DNA of 64,000 bases from Perognathus longimembris pacificus. Lineage: Eukaryota > Chordata > Mammalia > Rodentia > Heteromyidae. Under the pieces are notes generated by a model. That model was not told where the DNA came from. It did no database searches and was given only the letters and a program-made list of their open reading frames with translations. This document shows positions 26,155-44,400 of this stretch, piece after piece. Within the stretch, counting starts at the first letter, position 1, and each line of letters opens with the position of its first letter. The position numbers and the translations under genes are program-made. Location of the stretch: positions 16,371,360 to 16,435,359 of the forward strand of contig NC_063167.1 of assembly GCF_023159225.1 (NCBI RefSeq). The letters are read 5' to 3'.

Positions 26155-26584
26155 GGTGGTTGTGTGTTTGTGTTTTTGTTTTTGGTTGGTGTGGGGCTTC
26201 AACTCAGAACCTGGACACTGACCCTGAGCTCAAGGCTAGTACTCTACCACTTTGAGCCACAGCTCCACTTCTGGTTTTTGAGTGGTGAATTGAAGATAAG
26301 AGTCTCACAGGGACTTTTCTGCCTGGGGTGCCTTCGAACCACAGTTCTCAAATCTCAGCCTCTTGAGTAGCTAGGGATACAGGCATGAGCCACAAGCATC
26401 TGCCTTGTTAGTTTTTAAAGGCTCCAAGAAGGGGCTGGGAATGTAGCTTAGTGATAGAGTGTTTGCCTAGCATGCATGAAGCCCTCAGTACCACATAAAC
26501 AGAAAAGGCCAGAATTGGTGCTGTGGCTCAAGTGGTAGAGTGCCAGTCCTGAGTTCAAGCCCCAGGACTGGCCAAAAAAAAAGA
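26155..26584. repeat. Chimeric SINE (26155-26405 minus) and dimeric SINE (26430-26584 plus, internally deleted)
   Basis: The plus copy lacks ~40 bp: the head runs into CTCAGTACC without its B-box half, and the tail ends AGGACTGGCC plus A-run. Confidence 0.8.
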
Positions 26585-26794
26585 CTCCAGAAGGCAAATG
26601 GTGAGTCTTAGCTTTTCTAAAGGATTAGTGGTGTTTAATTGGAGGAGGAAGGAGCCCTAGGACATGGAGGTGGAAGAAATAGGGAATTAGCACTCACAAG
26701 CTATCTCCACTTTAAACAGAAGGTGAGGTACACCACCACAATGGGAAATATTTATGATCAGGTCCTTCATTGCTGTATGTTCATCCTAAAAAAC

Positions 26795-27583
26795 TCTGGT
26801 ATAGCCAGGCCACAGTAGGCTGAGATCTGAGGATCACTGAAGCCATGCTGGGCAGAATAGTCAGAGACACTCTTATCTCCAATTAACCACCAGATGATTG
26901 GAAGTGGTGCTGTGGCTCTAAGTGGTAGAGCACTAGTCTTGAGCACAAAAGCCTCAGGGCCAAGGCTTAGGCCTTGATTTCAAGCCCCTTGACAAAACTC
27001 TGATCACGGTGCCTCAGGCTTAATATCTTAGCTACTCAAGAGGCTGAGATCTGACGATCTCCACTTAAAGCTCTCCTGGACAAAAAAGGTCTGAGATTGT
27101 TGTTTATAATTAACCAGCAAAAAGCTGGAAATGGAGATGTCTCTCAAATAGTAGGACACCAAACAAGTGAAAAGGCAAAGCAAGAGTTAGAGGCTCTGAG
27201 TTCAAGTCCCAATGCTGGTACCTGAAAAACTAACACAGGTACCAAATCAAAGGTATTGAACTCTTGTGAACCAGTACTAGAAGGCCAATTTTCTCAACAC
27301 TTGAGGGACAAGCTTACTATACATATGGTGGATGATTAAGTATAAGAATACTTGAAGATGGGCTGGGGATATGGCCTAGTGGCAAGAGTGCTTGCCTCGT
27401 ATACATGAGGCCCTGGGTTCAATTCCCCAGCACCACATATACAGAAAATGGCCAGAAGTGGCGCACAGGTCAAGTGGCAGAGTGCTAGCCTTGAGCAAAA
27501 AAAAAAAGAAGCCAGGGACAGTGCTCAGGCCCTGAGTCCAAGCCCCATGACTGGCCAAAAAGAAAAAAAAAAAAAAAAAAAGA
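26795..27583 (+). repeat. Two chimeric SINEs (26795-27000, 27001-27235) and one dimeric SINE (27359-27583)
   Basis: The chimeric copies sit head to tail. The dimeric copy is full length (GGGCTGGGGATATGGCC...), with A-rich runs at 27497-27509 and 27560-27581. Confidence 0.8.
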
Positions 27584-27917
27584 ATACTTGAGGAAGTGTC
27601 CTGCCCGCCTAGAACAGAAATACTATATGGAACATTTGGAGGATGTTTTTTGTTAATAAGCCCTGAGTTAGAAGTGGGGAGATAAAAAAAAAGTCACAGA
27701 GCCCTAAACACATAGACTCTCAGGAAAGGACATGAAGTTATGTAACTATGATATAAGAGTAACATAAAATTTGTTACTGCAGATTTAAATAGCAAGTCAG
27801 AGTTGTTGATACTACCACAACAGTCTCTATTTTATCAGCTCTCTTATGCATTTAAAACAGGGTTTGGATCAGCATTTTGCATACCATTTTTCAGTTATTA
27901 CATATATATGAAACAAA

Positions 27918-28095
27918 GACTAGCCAGTGCCAGTGGTTTATGCCTATAATCCTAGCTACTCAGAAGAATGAGATCTGAGGATTGATAGCCTAGCTAGAAA
28001 AGTCCTCAAGACTATCTCCAGTTAGCCAGCAAAATGCTAAACTGGAAGCATGGCTCAAGTGGTAAAGCATCAGCTGTGAGCACAATAACCCAGAC
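27918..28095 (+). repeat. Chimeric SINE, 3' end degraded
   Basis: Head GTGCCAGTGGTTTATGCC...; A-box region GGCTCAAGTGGTAAAGC; no clear B box. Confidence 0.75.
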
Positions 28096-28274
28096 AAGAT
28101 ACATACACATAGCACACATTCATTCGTACAGAACTAGACACTGATTTATTAGTTGGAAATTAGAGTCCTGTTTAGAGTAAGAAAATTTCAGTGGAACCTG
28201 GTGAGCAGGATAAAACAAAGCCAGATACAAACTGAACATTTCATAGACTCTCCACCATTTTTTCAGTTATCTAG

Positions 28275-31489
<3,215 letters not shown>

Positions 31490-31627
31490 GACTGAGCCTG
31501 GAATAGGGCCTGAGGGAAATATGGGCACTGGAGCCCCCCAGCCCAATCTCATGCCTTCCACCCCAGACTCGGGGATGTATTCTCCTAGCCGCTACCCCCC
31601 ACAGCAGCAGCAACAGCAACAGCAAAG
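31490..31627 (+). CDS. ARID1A: ARID1A exon 16
   Basis: 138-nt exon encoding [17 protein letters not shown]... to a run of Gln (human 1289-1335). The Gln run is coded by mixed CAG/CAA, which limits repeat instability. Donor GTAAGT is near-consensus. Confidence 0.96.
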
Positions 31628-31707
31628 GTAAGTTAAGTCTAATTTCAGTGCCAGTATACTTGGGCTTTGCCTTTCCCCTCCCTGATCTTTTCTCTCCCTT
31701 CCCGCAG
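31628..31707 (+). other. ARID1A intron 16
   Basis: 80-bp intron, among the shortest here, with a CT-rich tract before CCCGCAG. Confidence 0.9.
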
Positions 31708-31807
31708 ACATGATTCCTATGGCAATCAATTCTCCGCCCAAGGCACCCCTTCTGGTAGCCCTTTCCCCAGCCAGCAGACCACAATGTATCAGCAACAGCA
31801 ACAGCAG
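31708..31807 (+). CDS. ARID1A: ARID1A exon 17
   Basis: 100-nt exon encoding [16 protein letters not shown]... to TMY followed by six Gln (human 1335-1367). Human has 97 nt and five Gln in my memory, so this copy carries one extra Gln codon. It ends on a codon boundary before GTAAAG. Confidence 0.95.
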
Positions 31808-32310
31808 GTAAAGAAATGGACTGACCCGCTAGTCCCCCTTGAACATGGAACTGAAGACATGGTTCAGGTGATAGAGCTCTAGCCTGGAGCAAAATAGCCA
31901 AGTAAGATTTCAGGACCTTAAGTTCAAGCCCTAGTATCAGCACACACACACATACAAAATTGAGTAATCAAAACCTAAAGTCCATGTCAGTCTAAGAAGC
32001 TCCCTTGGAGTAGTTTAGTGTTTCTCTCTCAGCTAGCTAGTTTTGCCTGGAGAACCAAGCCCTCAGCCTCTTCTCCAATGGTCTCCCTGTTCTCCAGAAG
32101 GGTTAGAAACAATCCTGGTGATTTTTGAATTTTTCTTCTTTGAGCAAGGGAGAGCCAGAGAAAAAGAAAATAATGGTTCAAAAGATAATTTGTGCGTGTA
32201 TCTTCTCTTCCAGAGGAGGAGAAGTAAATGCTGATTGTGGCCATCTTTGCATCTAGGTTTTGTGTCACTGAATGCAAAATATTCACTTTTTCTTTTATTT
32301 TCTGTCTTAG
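31808..32310 (+). other. ARID1A intron 17
   Basis: 503-bp intron with a tRNA-like SINE tail ending in a short CA run (about 31855-31960). The rest is unique. Confidence 0.85.
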
Positions 32311-34193
<1,883 letters not shown>

Positions 34194-34205
34194 TTTTGTT
34201 GAGGT

Positions 34206-34360
34206 TTTTTTTTTTTGCCTTTTCTTTCTTTTCCTCTTCTCTTTCTGTTTCTCCCTTTTTGTCTCCCTACTCTCTCTCTCTTTCTCTCTCCTCTCTCTCT
34301 TCTCTCTCCTCTCTCTCTCTCCTCTCTCCTCTCTTTGTCTTTCTCCTCTCTCTGTCTCTG

Positions 34361-34394
<34 letters not shown>

Positions 34395-34397
34395 ATC
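34206..34397. repeat. CT-rich simple repeat
   Basis: ~190 bp of TTTC/TCTC/TCTG units, almost free of purines on the plus strand. It sits at the tail side of a minus B1-like fragment (34405-34493) and gives spurious long Ser/Leu and Arg/Glu open frames. Confidence 0.95.
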
Positions 34398-34774
34398 TCT
34401 GTGGTAGTCCACAGTGTCCTGGAAGTCAAAATCCTACCCCAGCCTCTCAAGTGCCAAGATTGCAAATTTATGCCACTGTACCTGACCCATCGTAGTTTTC
34501 CATCCTCCTTGGAACCTACCAATCTGTTAGAGAACTGACTACCAGGACATTGGCAATAATATTTACCACTTAATAGTGCTTTCACTTTCTACTAGAGCCT
34601 TAATGTTTTGCTTCATGTCATCTTTAGAGCAGCCTTCAGAGACTGGCGATATGGCCACTTATAAATGAGAAAATAGGTTCAGAGTTTATCCGTGCCCAAG
34701 TTCACACTGTTGCCAGGAGAATCTTTCTGGCTCTAAGACTTACTTTGTTGTTGCTGCTGCTGCTGCTGTTGTGT

Positions 34775-35180
34775 TTGGTTGTTTGCCAGTCCTGGTGCTT
34801 GAACTCAAGGCCTGGGCTCTGTCCCTGAGCTTCTTTTGCTCAAGGTTAGCACTCTTCCAATTGAACCACAGCTCCACTTCTGTTTTTTTCTGTTTATCTG
34901 GTACTGAGGGGTTAAACCCAGGGCTTCATGCATGCTAGGCAAGCCACATTTGCAACCCATTGTTACTACTTTTTGTTTTCTTTCTGTTGTGGGTCTTGAA
35001 CTCAGGGCCTTAGTGCTGTCCCTGCATTCTTTTGCTCAAGATTAGTGCTCTACCACTTTGAGCCACAGGGTCCCTTGCCAGTTTTCTGGTGGTTTATTGG
35101 AGGTAAGAGCCTCTAGGGGACTAAGCCCATCTGGCTTCAAACCACAATGCTCAGATCTCAGCCTCCCAGCACCCAGCTTT
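34775..35180 (-). repeat. Dimeric SINE (34775-34965) and chimeric SINE (34985-35180)
   Basis: Preceded by a (TTG/CTG)n tail at 34746-34772. The dimeric copy has lost part of its end (GGCAAGCCACATTTGC). The chimeric copy ends CCTCCCAGCACCCAGC with part of the head missing. Confidence 0.78.
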
Positions 35181-35968
35181 CTAAGGCTTATTACTCTTTT
35201 CATCGTATGATATTGCCTCCCATGAGAAAATGAAGGGGAAAAAATTGAGCATTTTCCATATGACAGGCTTTTGATACATCCCATTCAGACTTTAGAACGA
35301 CACTGACCAGTTAAGGAATTTTCATCATTTCATACTGCTAATTTCTGAGAAAGTCAGAAAGCAAACTCAAACTTCCCAATTCAAAACCTTTTTTTTTTCC
35401 ATTTATCTATACTATTCAGCCAAATACTGACTAGAGATTGGTGTTTCTTTCTTCTAGAGGTTTATGGTCTATATAGGTTCCTAGCTGGAGTTTGTGGCTC
35501 TTTAGCCACAAGTTTAGAGCAGTGTTCAGATAGCTAAAGGCTGATCCTACCTATTAGGCTACAAGATTCACGGAGGCACAGCCTCCTACAATGTTGGAGT
35601 TTGGAAAAGAGAACAAGTGAACATCTGTCCATATTGCATTTCCTTTTCCTAGCTTGTCCTAAGGGGGTCATCTCATCCACACTTATTCCTCAGCTATACG
35701 TGGCAGATATACAGACTATCCTAGCAGGGCAAAGGCAAAGAACATTGGTTCAGGAATTGGAGGGTTAGAGATGAGTGGCACTGGTAGGTGAGGTGGAGAG
35801 CTGTGATGCACGTTTTCATACTGCTGGGGGCAGGTTTATGCCATTGTTGTTTGGGCAGAGGAAAGAGCTTGATGTTCTTTGCGAAGGAAAAAGGAGGAGA
35901 GAGCAGAACAATTCTGCTTCTCCCAAGTGAGACAGATATGCCCCACCAAGGAAAGAGGTGATTAATAG

Positions 35969-37765
<1,797 letters not shown>

Positions 37766-39105
37766 CAGCCGTGGGACGTCTCCCCTCCCTGTGTGTGTGT
37801 GCGTGTGTGGAGAACTTAGAAACTGACTGTTGCCCTTTATTTATGCAAAACCACCTCAGAATCCAGTTTACCCTATGCTGTCCAGCTTCTCCCTTGGGAA
37901 AATGTCTCTCCTGTTTCTCTTTCCTCCTCCCCTCCCCCTCACACCTTTCTTTTTCCTCATCCTCACCTTGCTCCCCCTCAGGACCCTACCCTATTTGAAA
38001 AGACAAAGCTCTGCCTACATAGAAGACTTTTTTATTTTAACCAAAGTTACTGTTGTTTACAGTGAGTTTGGGGAAAAAAAATATAAAAAATAAAAATGGC
38101 TTTCCCGGTCCTTGCATCAACGGGATGCCACATTTCATAACTGTTTTTAATGGTTAAAAAAAAAAAAGGAAAAAAATACAAAAAAAAAAAAACTCTGAAA
38201 GACAAAAAGGTGACTGCTGAACTGTGTGTTGTACATTCACAATCTCGCAGGAGCCGAGAAGTTCGCAGTTGTGAGCATACCCTGTTCACTGGAGAGGCCT
38301 GTGCAGTAGAGTGTAGACCCTTTCATGTACTGTACTGTACACCTGATACTGTAAACATACTGTAATAATAACGTCTCACATGGAAACGAGAGAAGACGCT
38401 GGGTCAGCAGCAAGCTGTAGTTTTTAAAAATGTTTTTAGTTAAATGTTGAGGAGAAAAAAAAAAAAGGCTTTTCCCCCAAAGTATCATGTGTGAACCTAC
38501 AACACCCTGACCTCTTTCTCTCCTCCTTGATTGTATGAATAACCCTGAGATCACCTCTTAGAACTGGTTTTAACCTTTAGCTGCAGCGGCTGCGCTGCCA
38601 CTTGTGTATATATATGATGTTGTACATTGCACATACCCTTGGATCCCCACAGTTTGGTCCCTCTCCCCGCTACCCCTTTATAGTATGACGAGTTAACAAG
38701 TTGGTGACCTGCGCAAAGCGAGACACAGCTATTTAATCTCTTGCCAGACATTGCCCTTCTTGGTGCAGTGCTGTACAGGTCTCTGTAAAAAGTCCTTGCT
38801 GTCTCAGCAGCCAATCAACTTATAGTTTTATTTTTTTCTGGGTTTTTGTTTTGTTTTGTTTTTCTTTCTAATCGAGGTGTGAAAAAGTTCTAGGTTCAGT
38901 TGAAGTTCCTGATGAAGAAACACAATTGAGATTTTTTCAGTGATAAAATCTGCATATTTGTATTTCAACAATGTAGCTAAAACTTGATGTAAATTCCTCC
39001 TTTTTTTCCTTTTTTGGCTTAATGAATATCATTTATTCAGTATGAAATCTTTATACTATATGTTCCACGTGTTAAGAATAAATGTACATTAAATCTTGGT
39101 AAGAC
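37766..39105 (+). other. ARID1A: ARID1A 3'UTR
   Basis: About 1.34 kb of AT-rich 3'UTR with T- and A-rich runs (for example 38155-38190 and 38454-38466). It contains no SINE, unlike nearly all surrounding noncoding DNA, and its length is close to the human 3'UTR, which suggests constraint. The 3' end is placed by the AATAAA at 39077-39082; the exact cleavage base is uncertain by about 15 nt. Confidence 0.85.
39077..39082 (+). terminator. Poly(A) signal of ARID1A
   Basis: Canonical AATAAA in GAATAAATGTACATTAAATC, followed by a TG/T-rich downstream stretch (TTTTGTGAGACTTTTTATTG). It lies about 1.3 kb past the stop codon, as expected for the last exon. Confidence 0.85.
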
Positions 39106-39264
39106 TTTTGTGAGACTTTTTATTGTCTTCATCCTATGTAAGAGTTTTGTCGGAGTGTGGTGAGCACTCGTGCTGTTCTTAGTGTATTCCTAAATGGGGG
39201 CCTTCTTGACCCTGTTTTTTCTTTCCCATATCCCTCCACCACCACTACTACCCCAAGTTCAGGA
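39106..39264. other. ARID1A 3' flank
   Basis: Unique sequence; the TG-rich stretch right after the poly(A) signal probably serves as the downstream element. Confidence 0.5.
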
Positions 39265-40090
39265 CCTTGATTCTTTGTCTTGCTTGCTTAGCTGGTGCTC
39301 TACTACTTGAGCCATGTCTCTCACTGCTTTTTGTTGGTTTCTTAATGATGGAGTTTTGGACTTTTTCCCCGGGCTACTTTCAAACCTGAGCCTTCCAGTG
39401 TCAGCCACCTGAGTGGCTAGGATCACAATTGTGAGCCCCTGGTGCCCTGCCATATTCCACTTCTAATCTCCATGGGGTAAGCTTAAATACAGCCTGAAAG
39501 TAAATTCTAGAATTAAAAATAGAATGAAATAATTGATAGTTTAGAAAAATAAGCTTTTGAAAATGGTAAAGGTAGGGACTGGGAATGTGGCTTAGTGTGT
39601 TAGAGTGCTTGCCTTGCATGCATGAACCCCTGGGTTCGGTTCCTCAGTACCACATAAACAGAAAAGGCCAGAAATGGTGCTGTGGCTCAAGAGGTAGAGT
39701 GCTAGCCTTGAGCTGAAAAAAGCCAGGAACAGTGCTCAAGCTCTGAGTCCAAGCCCCACGACTGGCAAAAAACAAAACAAAACAAAAAAAAACAGAAATG
39801 GTAAAGGTAGGCTCTCTATTTTCTTAGCAATTATTAACAAAGGTGTTGGCCACTGGTGGCTCATGCCTGTAATCCTAGCTACTCAGGAGGTTGAGATCTG
39901 AGGATCTTGGTTTGAAGCCAGCCCTTGCAGTAAAGTCCATGAGACTCTCATCTCCAAAAAGCTACATCATCTCAGAAAAAGCTCCAAGTGGTACTGTGGC
40001 TCAAATGGTAGAACACTAGCCTTGAACACAAAGAAGCTCAGGGACAGCACCCAGGCTCAAGAAAGAGTTCAAGCCCTAGGACCAGAATCT
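39265..40090. repeat. Chimeric SINE (39265-39455 minus), dimeric SINE (39577-39797 plus), chimeric SINE (39845-40090 plus)
   Basis: The dimeric copy is flanked by AAATGGTAAAGGTAG on both sides (target duplication) and ends in an A/C-rich tail. Confidence 0.82.
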
Positions 40091-40289
40091 ATTTACCTGG
40101 AGGTAGCCTCCATCTCAATCCCTTTTATCTCCAGACTGGCTCTTTTCTGATTCTAGAATATTGAGCTGCTATTGACATCACCTTTGGAAATTACGTTGAA
40201 CATGTATAGGCTAAAGCACCTTGTCTTTCTTAGTAAGTGAAAGAAAAGTCCAACCTTCCATTGCATGGCCAAAACAAAAAATCCCTAAT

Positions 40290-40755
40290 TCAGAGCCTTC
40301 ATCAGAAAACCTTCAAGCACCCACCCACACACTATAGTCCAAGATACATGCTCCAAACTGGCCTTTCTGCTTTACTTTGCCTGCTTGAACCTGTTCTTGA
40401 TACAGCAACCAGAATGATGTCTTCAGTTCTTACTTCGGGACAAAATCCAAGGCCTTATAATGGCATACTAGACCCTCAGTTATCTAGCTGGCTACCCTTC
40501 CAGCAAGCACTGTGTCTCATAACCCACTTGCTCACTCCACCGTACAGGAGCTCTTTCCAACTTGGGTCTTGTATTGGAAAAAAAAAAAAAATAGGCCTGA
40601 CGACCAATGGAATAGATTGGAAGACCCAGAAATAAAACCACACACCAACTTGGGTCTTGGCACTGGCAGTTCCTCTACAAGGAATACTCTTTAATCAGAT
40701 AACTAAGTGCTCAAGTCCTCCATCTTCAGGTTTCCAGTCAAATGTCCTGTGTATG
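40290..40755 (+). mobile_element. L2 LINE relic
   Basis: Matches the L2 3' region in order: ACCAGAATGATGTCTTCAG, ACAAAATCCAAGGCCTTATAATGGC, GCACTGGCAGTTCCTCTAC and TTCCAGTCAAATGTC. Diverged as expected for an ancient mammalian repeat. It is interrupted by a 73-bp insertion (40572-40644). The 132-codon open frame across it is not a gene. Confidence 0.7.
40557..40659 (+). mobile_element. 73-bp L1 fragment with 15-bp target duplication, inside L2
   Basis: CCAACTTGGGTCTTG is present at 40557-40571 and 40645-40659. Between them are TATTGG, a 14-A run and ~53 bp resembling the middle of L1 ORF2 in sense (reads QWNRLEDPEIKP). The L1 3' end and a 3' A tail are absent. Confidence 0.7.
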
Positions 40756-40888
40756 TAGAGCACATGTTTAACATGTACCTGGCTTAAGTTCCATCCCCAG
40801 TATCACAAAATGAAAGTGATGAACAAAAAAAGCTTAAGGACAGAGTTTGTCCCAGAGTTATCACAAGGAAAACAAAAGTCTCGAGAAG

Positions 40889-41077
40889 GGGGCTGGGAAT
40901 GTGGCTTAGTGGTAGAGTGCTTGCCTTGCATGCATGTAGCCCTGGGTTCAACTCCTCAGTACCACATCAACAGCTGGAAGTGGCCCTGTGGCTTAGTGGT
41001 AGATTGCTTAGCATTGAACAAAAGAAAGCTCAGGGACAGTGCCCAGGCCCTGAGTTAGAGCCCCAGGACTGACAAAA
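40889..41077 (+). repeat. Dimeric SINE
   Basis: GGGGCTGGGAATGTGGC... to ...CCCCAGGACTGAC. A degraded ID-like scrap lies just upstream (40745-40808). Confidence 0.82.
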
Positions 41078-41409
41078 GTATCTGGCCACCTTAGTTAAAA
41101 TAACAATCTGCTTTTCTGCCTTGTTCTCTTTCTCTGTATTAAGAGTGGGCTTCTGGCCCACTGTATTTTCTACTTACCTGTCGTTATCCACTGGAACTAT
41201 GAATACAGGAATGTAATGTGGTGGGGGGGGGGATGATTTTTTTTTTTAAGTGCAATAGCCCTGTCCTGATGTACAGTCTTGGCACTAAACACCTACTTAA
41301 TAAGTAGAGTAAAAGGAGATGTTCCCAAATGCAATTGTTTTTAGAAGGTTAATATCACAATATACACCTTCTCTGTTCACACATACACACACACACACAC
41401 ACATACCCT
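41078..41409. other. Intergenic, unique with short simple repeats
   Basis: G-run at 41222-41232 and a CA run at 41383-41402; otherwise nothing recognised. Confidence 0.6.
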
Positions 41410-41590
41410 TTTAATTTTTCTTGCAGTTCTACGGAGTGAACCTAGGGTTTCTGTATGCATGCTGGGCAAGAACTCTACCACTGAGCAATTTCCCCAGCCC
41501 TGTTCATGCCCTATCATAGGAAAATAATAGAAAATGTAAATTCAGGTTTCTCAGGAGAAAGCAGTATAAAATATAATTGTGAACATGATC

Positions 41591-41621
<31 letters not shown>

Positions 41622-42073
41622 CAGTATTAGGGCTTGAACTCTGGGCCTTGTGCGCTACGCTTGGCTTTTCTGCTCAAGGCTGGCACTGTACCACTCAATT
41701 TCTAGCCTTTTGCTGATTAATTGGATATAAAAGTCTCATGTACTTTTAAGCCTGGCTGGCTTTGTACCTTGCCTCCTGAGTAGCTAAGATTATAGGCATG
41801 TGCCACCAATATCCAGCTTCTGAGGTTATTTTTTTCCTTTTTTGTTGGCTGTTGGGGCTTGAACTCAGGGCCTAGGCACTGTCCCTGAGCTTGTTTTGCT
41901 CAAGGCTAATACTCAACTCAAGTACCAGAGCCACAACACTGCTTCTGGGTTTTTGAGTGGTTAATTGGAGATAAGAGTCTAACAGGTACTTTTCTGGGCT
42001 AGTTTTGAACCGCAAGCCTCAGATCTCAGCCTGAGTAGCTAGGATTCCAGTTATGAGCCACTGGTGCCTGGCT
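41410..42073 (-). repeat. ID-like monomer (41410-41502) and two chimeric SINEs (41622-41819, 41830-42073)
   Basis: The first chimeric copy has a (TG)n microsatellite (41593-41621) as its tail. The second ends GAGCCACTGGTGCCTGGC. Confidence 0.78.
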
Positions 42074-43640
42074 GAGATGGTTTTTATTGAATACCTGCTT
42101 ATATCCTACAAGACAAAGTAATCCTACCACATCCCTGTGTGATGTTGGTTTACAGTTGAAGAAATAGGCTGAAAGAAGTAACAGGCTTGTCTAAGTTTAC
42201 ACACCAAGTGAGTCCCATACCTTTCCCAGAATACCATACTGCTTCACCTGTCTAGATGGGAAGATACCAAGGAGTAACTGAACCTAGCTAAATAAAGAAT
42301 GCAGCAAGCACAGTTTTTGTGTTTTGTTTTTGGTACTTGGCATCCAAGGTAAGTGCTCATCAAACTACATGTGGCTGTTAATATTTTGCTCAGGTACTGG
42401 AATGAATATTAAGTTTTTTCTATTAAGAGGGAAACTCCTTTGTCAACCAAGGTGACTTCGTAGGCCTTTTCTGGGGAAAAAAGCTAAAAGGAAAACTTTT
42501 TGGTACATTTTGGTAAGCAGTATTCTGGATGGTTATTTTTGCTCTGGGCCTCTTGAGCTCACATTTTCTAATCTAGAAAGTGCATTTCTCTGCTGTGTGT
42601 GAAGCATTACCCAGGAGTTTGGTTTCCTTGGTTCCTTTCATCTGCTCTCCTGCAATGCAGAGGAGCCTAAGCCTGGTCTCCAGTTTCTAACTGGAGTTAC
42701 CAAGGGCAAAAGAACTGCTAACCACTGAGCTGTGAGTAATTTGCCTTTGAGAAGTAAAATAGAACCTTGCCAGTAGAGAACCCAGGGGTGTGTCCAGTAG
42801 TTCTTTTCCCAGGCTCCTCCTTCCCCAACCCACAAGTGACCTTAACCTTCTTTCATAGCTGGACAGCAGCCAAGTCTAGCCTAAACAATACATTCACCCT
42901 CATTGGCTCTTTTACTTGCAGCTACTGCCCCCCCCAGAGTGGCTAAGGCCTTCCCACCAGGCCTGTCAGTGGAGCTGAAAGATTTCTGACTACTGGGAGG
43001 AAAACATTGGAAGACGGGTGAAGAGTGTCCATAGGCCTGGCATCACTGGTGTTTTGAGTCCTGCTCTTGGAAGCAGGGAAAGGTATTTGGCCTAGGGTAG
43101 ATAAACATCCAGTGATCTTGCACTGACCAAGCATAGGTGCTTTTTTGCTAAATGTCGAAGACCTAAAGTTGGTGTTGCTCTAGACATCAGGAAGGATGTA
43201 AATGATACCCAGTGTCTTTGAGAACTACCTATTTTATCTACAGTGAAAAGCACTTGGTAAGGCACAGCTGCCTGTCCTCATGGTATTACTCTAGTCTGCT
43301 AACAATTGCTAGATCAGAAGCCATTGTGGTTAGTTTGGCCCACAAAGAGCATGGCCTTGGGGCCAACATCCCAGATTAAGGTCAGCTACTCCACTCCCTT
43401 AGGGTAGGGGCTGTGGAAAGTCCAGTCTCTGGGAACTGAACCACTGGGAATATGTATGTGTATGTGTGTGTGTGTATATATTTCTCCTCTGGGCCTGAGG
43501 CCAAGGCCTTCTGATGTGGAGACCTGCAGTTTCAGAGAGGTATGAGTTATCAGATTGTTGTAGGGAAAGGAGTGGTCCATGAGAATTACCTAATTCTTCT
43601 ACCACTTCAGTGGGTAAATCTCTCCCTCTTTTGTTTATGG
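42074..43640. other. Intergenic unique stretch
   Basis: About 1.6 kb almost without SINEs. A short GT/AT run is at 43451-43482. No convincing open frame. Confidence 0.6.
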
Positions 43641-43842
43641 AGTTTTTGTTTCTGTCGCCAGTCCTGGGGCATGGACTCAGGGCCTGAGCACTGTACCTGG
43701 CTTGAGGACTGTACTGCTCAAGGCTAGCACTCTACCTCTTGAGCCACAGCACCACTTCCGGCTTTTTTCTATATATGTGGTGCTGAGGAATCGAACCCAG
43801 GGCTTCATGTATACGGGGCAAGCACTTTACCACTAGGCCATA
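43641..43842 (-). repeat. Dimeric SINE
   Basis: GCCAGTCCTGGGGCATGG... to ...GGCCATATTCCC, with ~12 bp duplicated internally near 43704. The end merges into the tandem repeat that follows. Confidence 0.8.
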
Positions 43843-44005
43843 TTCCCTTGTTTATGGAGTTTAAACAGCCCATCCCAGCCCCTTGTTTATGGAGTTAAAA
43901 CAGCCCATCTTGGTCTGGGAATATTCCCTTTCTTATGGAGTTAAAACAGCCCATCCCAGCCCCTTGTTTATGGAATTAAAACAGCCCATCTTGGTCTTGG
44001 AATAT
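43843..44005 (+). repeat. 81-bp tandem duplication between opposed SINEs
   Basis: Two copies start TTCCCTTGTTTATGGAG (43843) and TTCCCTTTCTTATGGAG (43924), period 81. Each copy holds two sub-repeats of TTATGGAGTTAAAACAGCCC, one followed by CCCAGCCCC (a minus-SINE end) and one by TGGTCTGGGAATA (a plus-SINE start). Confidence 0.88.
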
Positions 44006-44400
44006 GGCCTAGTGGTAGAGTGCTCACCTCATATACATGAAGCCCTGGGTTCGATTTCTCAGCACCACATATACAGAAAAAAAGCCGGAAGTGGTGCTAT
44101 AGCTCAAGTGGTAGAGTGCTATCCTTGAGCAAAAAGAAGCCAGAGACAGTGCTCAGGTCCTGAGTTCAAGCCCCAGGACTGGCAAAAAAAAAAAACAGCC
44201 TATCTTTGGGCTGGGAATGTGGCTTAGTGGTATAGGGCTTGCCTCACATGCATGAAGCCCTTGGCTCCATTCCTCACTACCACATTAACAAAAGAAGCTG
44301 AAGTGACGCTTAAGGCTCAAGTGATAGAGTGCTGATCTTGAGCAAAGAAGCTCAGAGACAGTGCCCGGGCCCTGAGTTCAAGCCCTAGGGCTAGAAAAGC
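43990..44400 (+). repeat. Two dimeric SINEs in tandem (43990-44192, 44208-44400)
   Basis: Both full length, same strand. AACAGCCTATCT between them resembles the target sequence of the tandem repeat just upstream. Confidence 0.82.

Noticed and set aside
40237..40635. 132-codon plus-strand open frame downstream of ARID1A
   Set aside because: Lies across an L2 relic and an L1 fragment; repeat-derived.
43843..44005. CRISPR-like repeat-spacer pattern
   Set aside because: Only a two-copy tandem duplication with SINE scars, in a mammalian genome.
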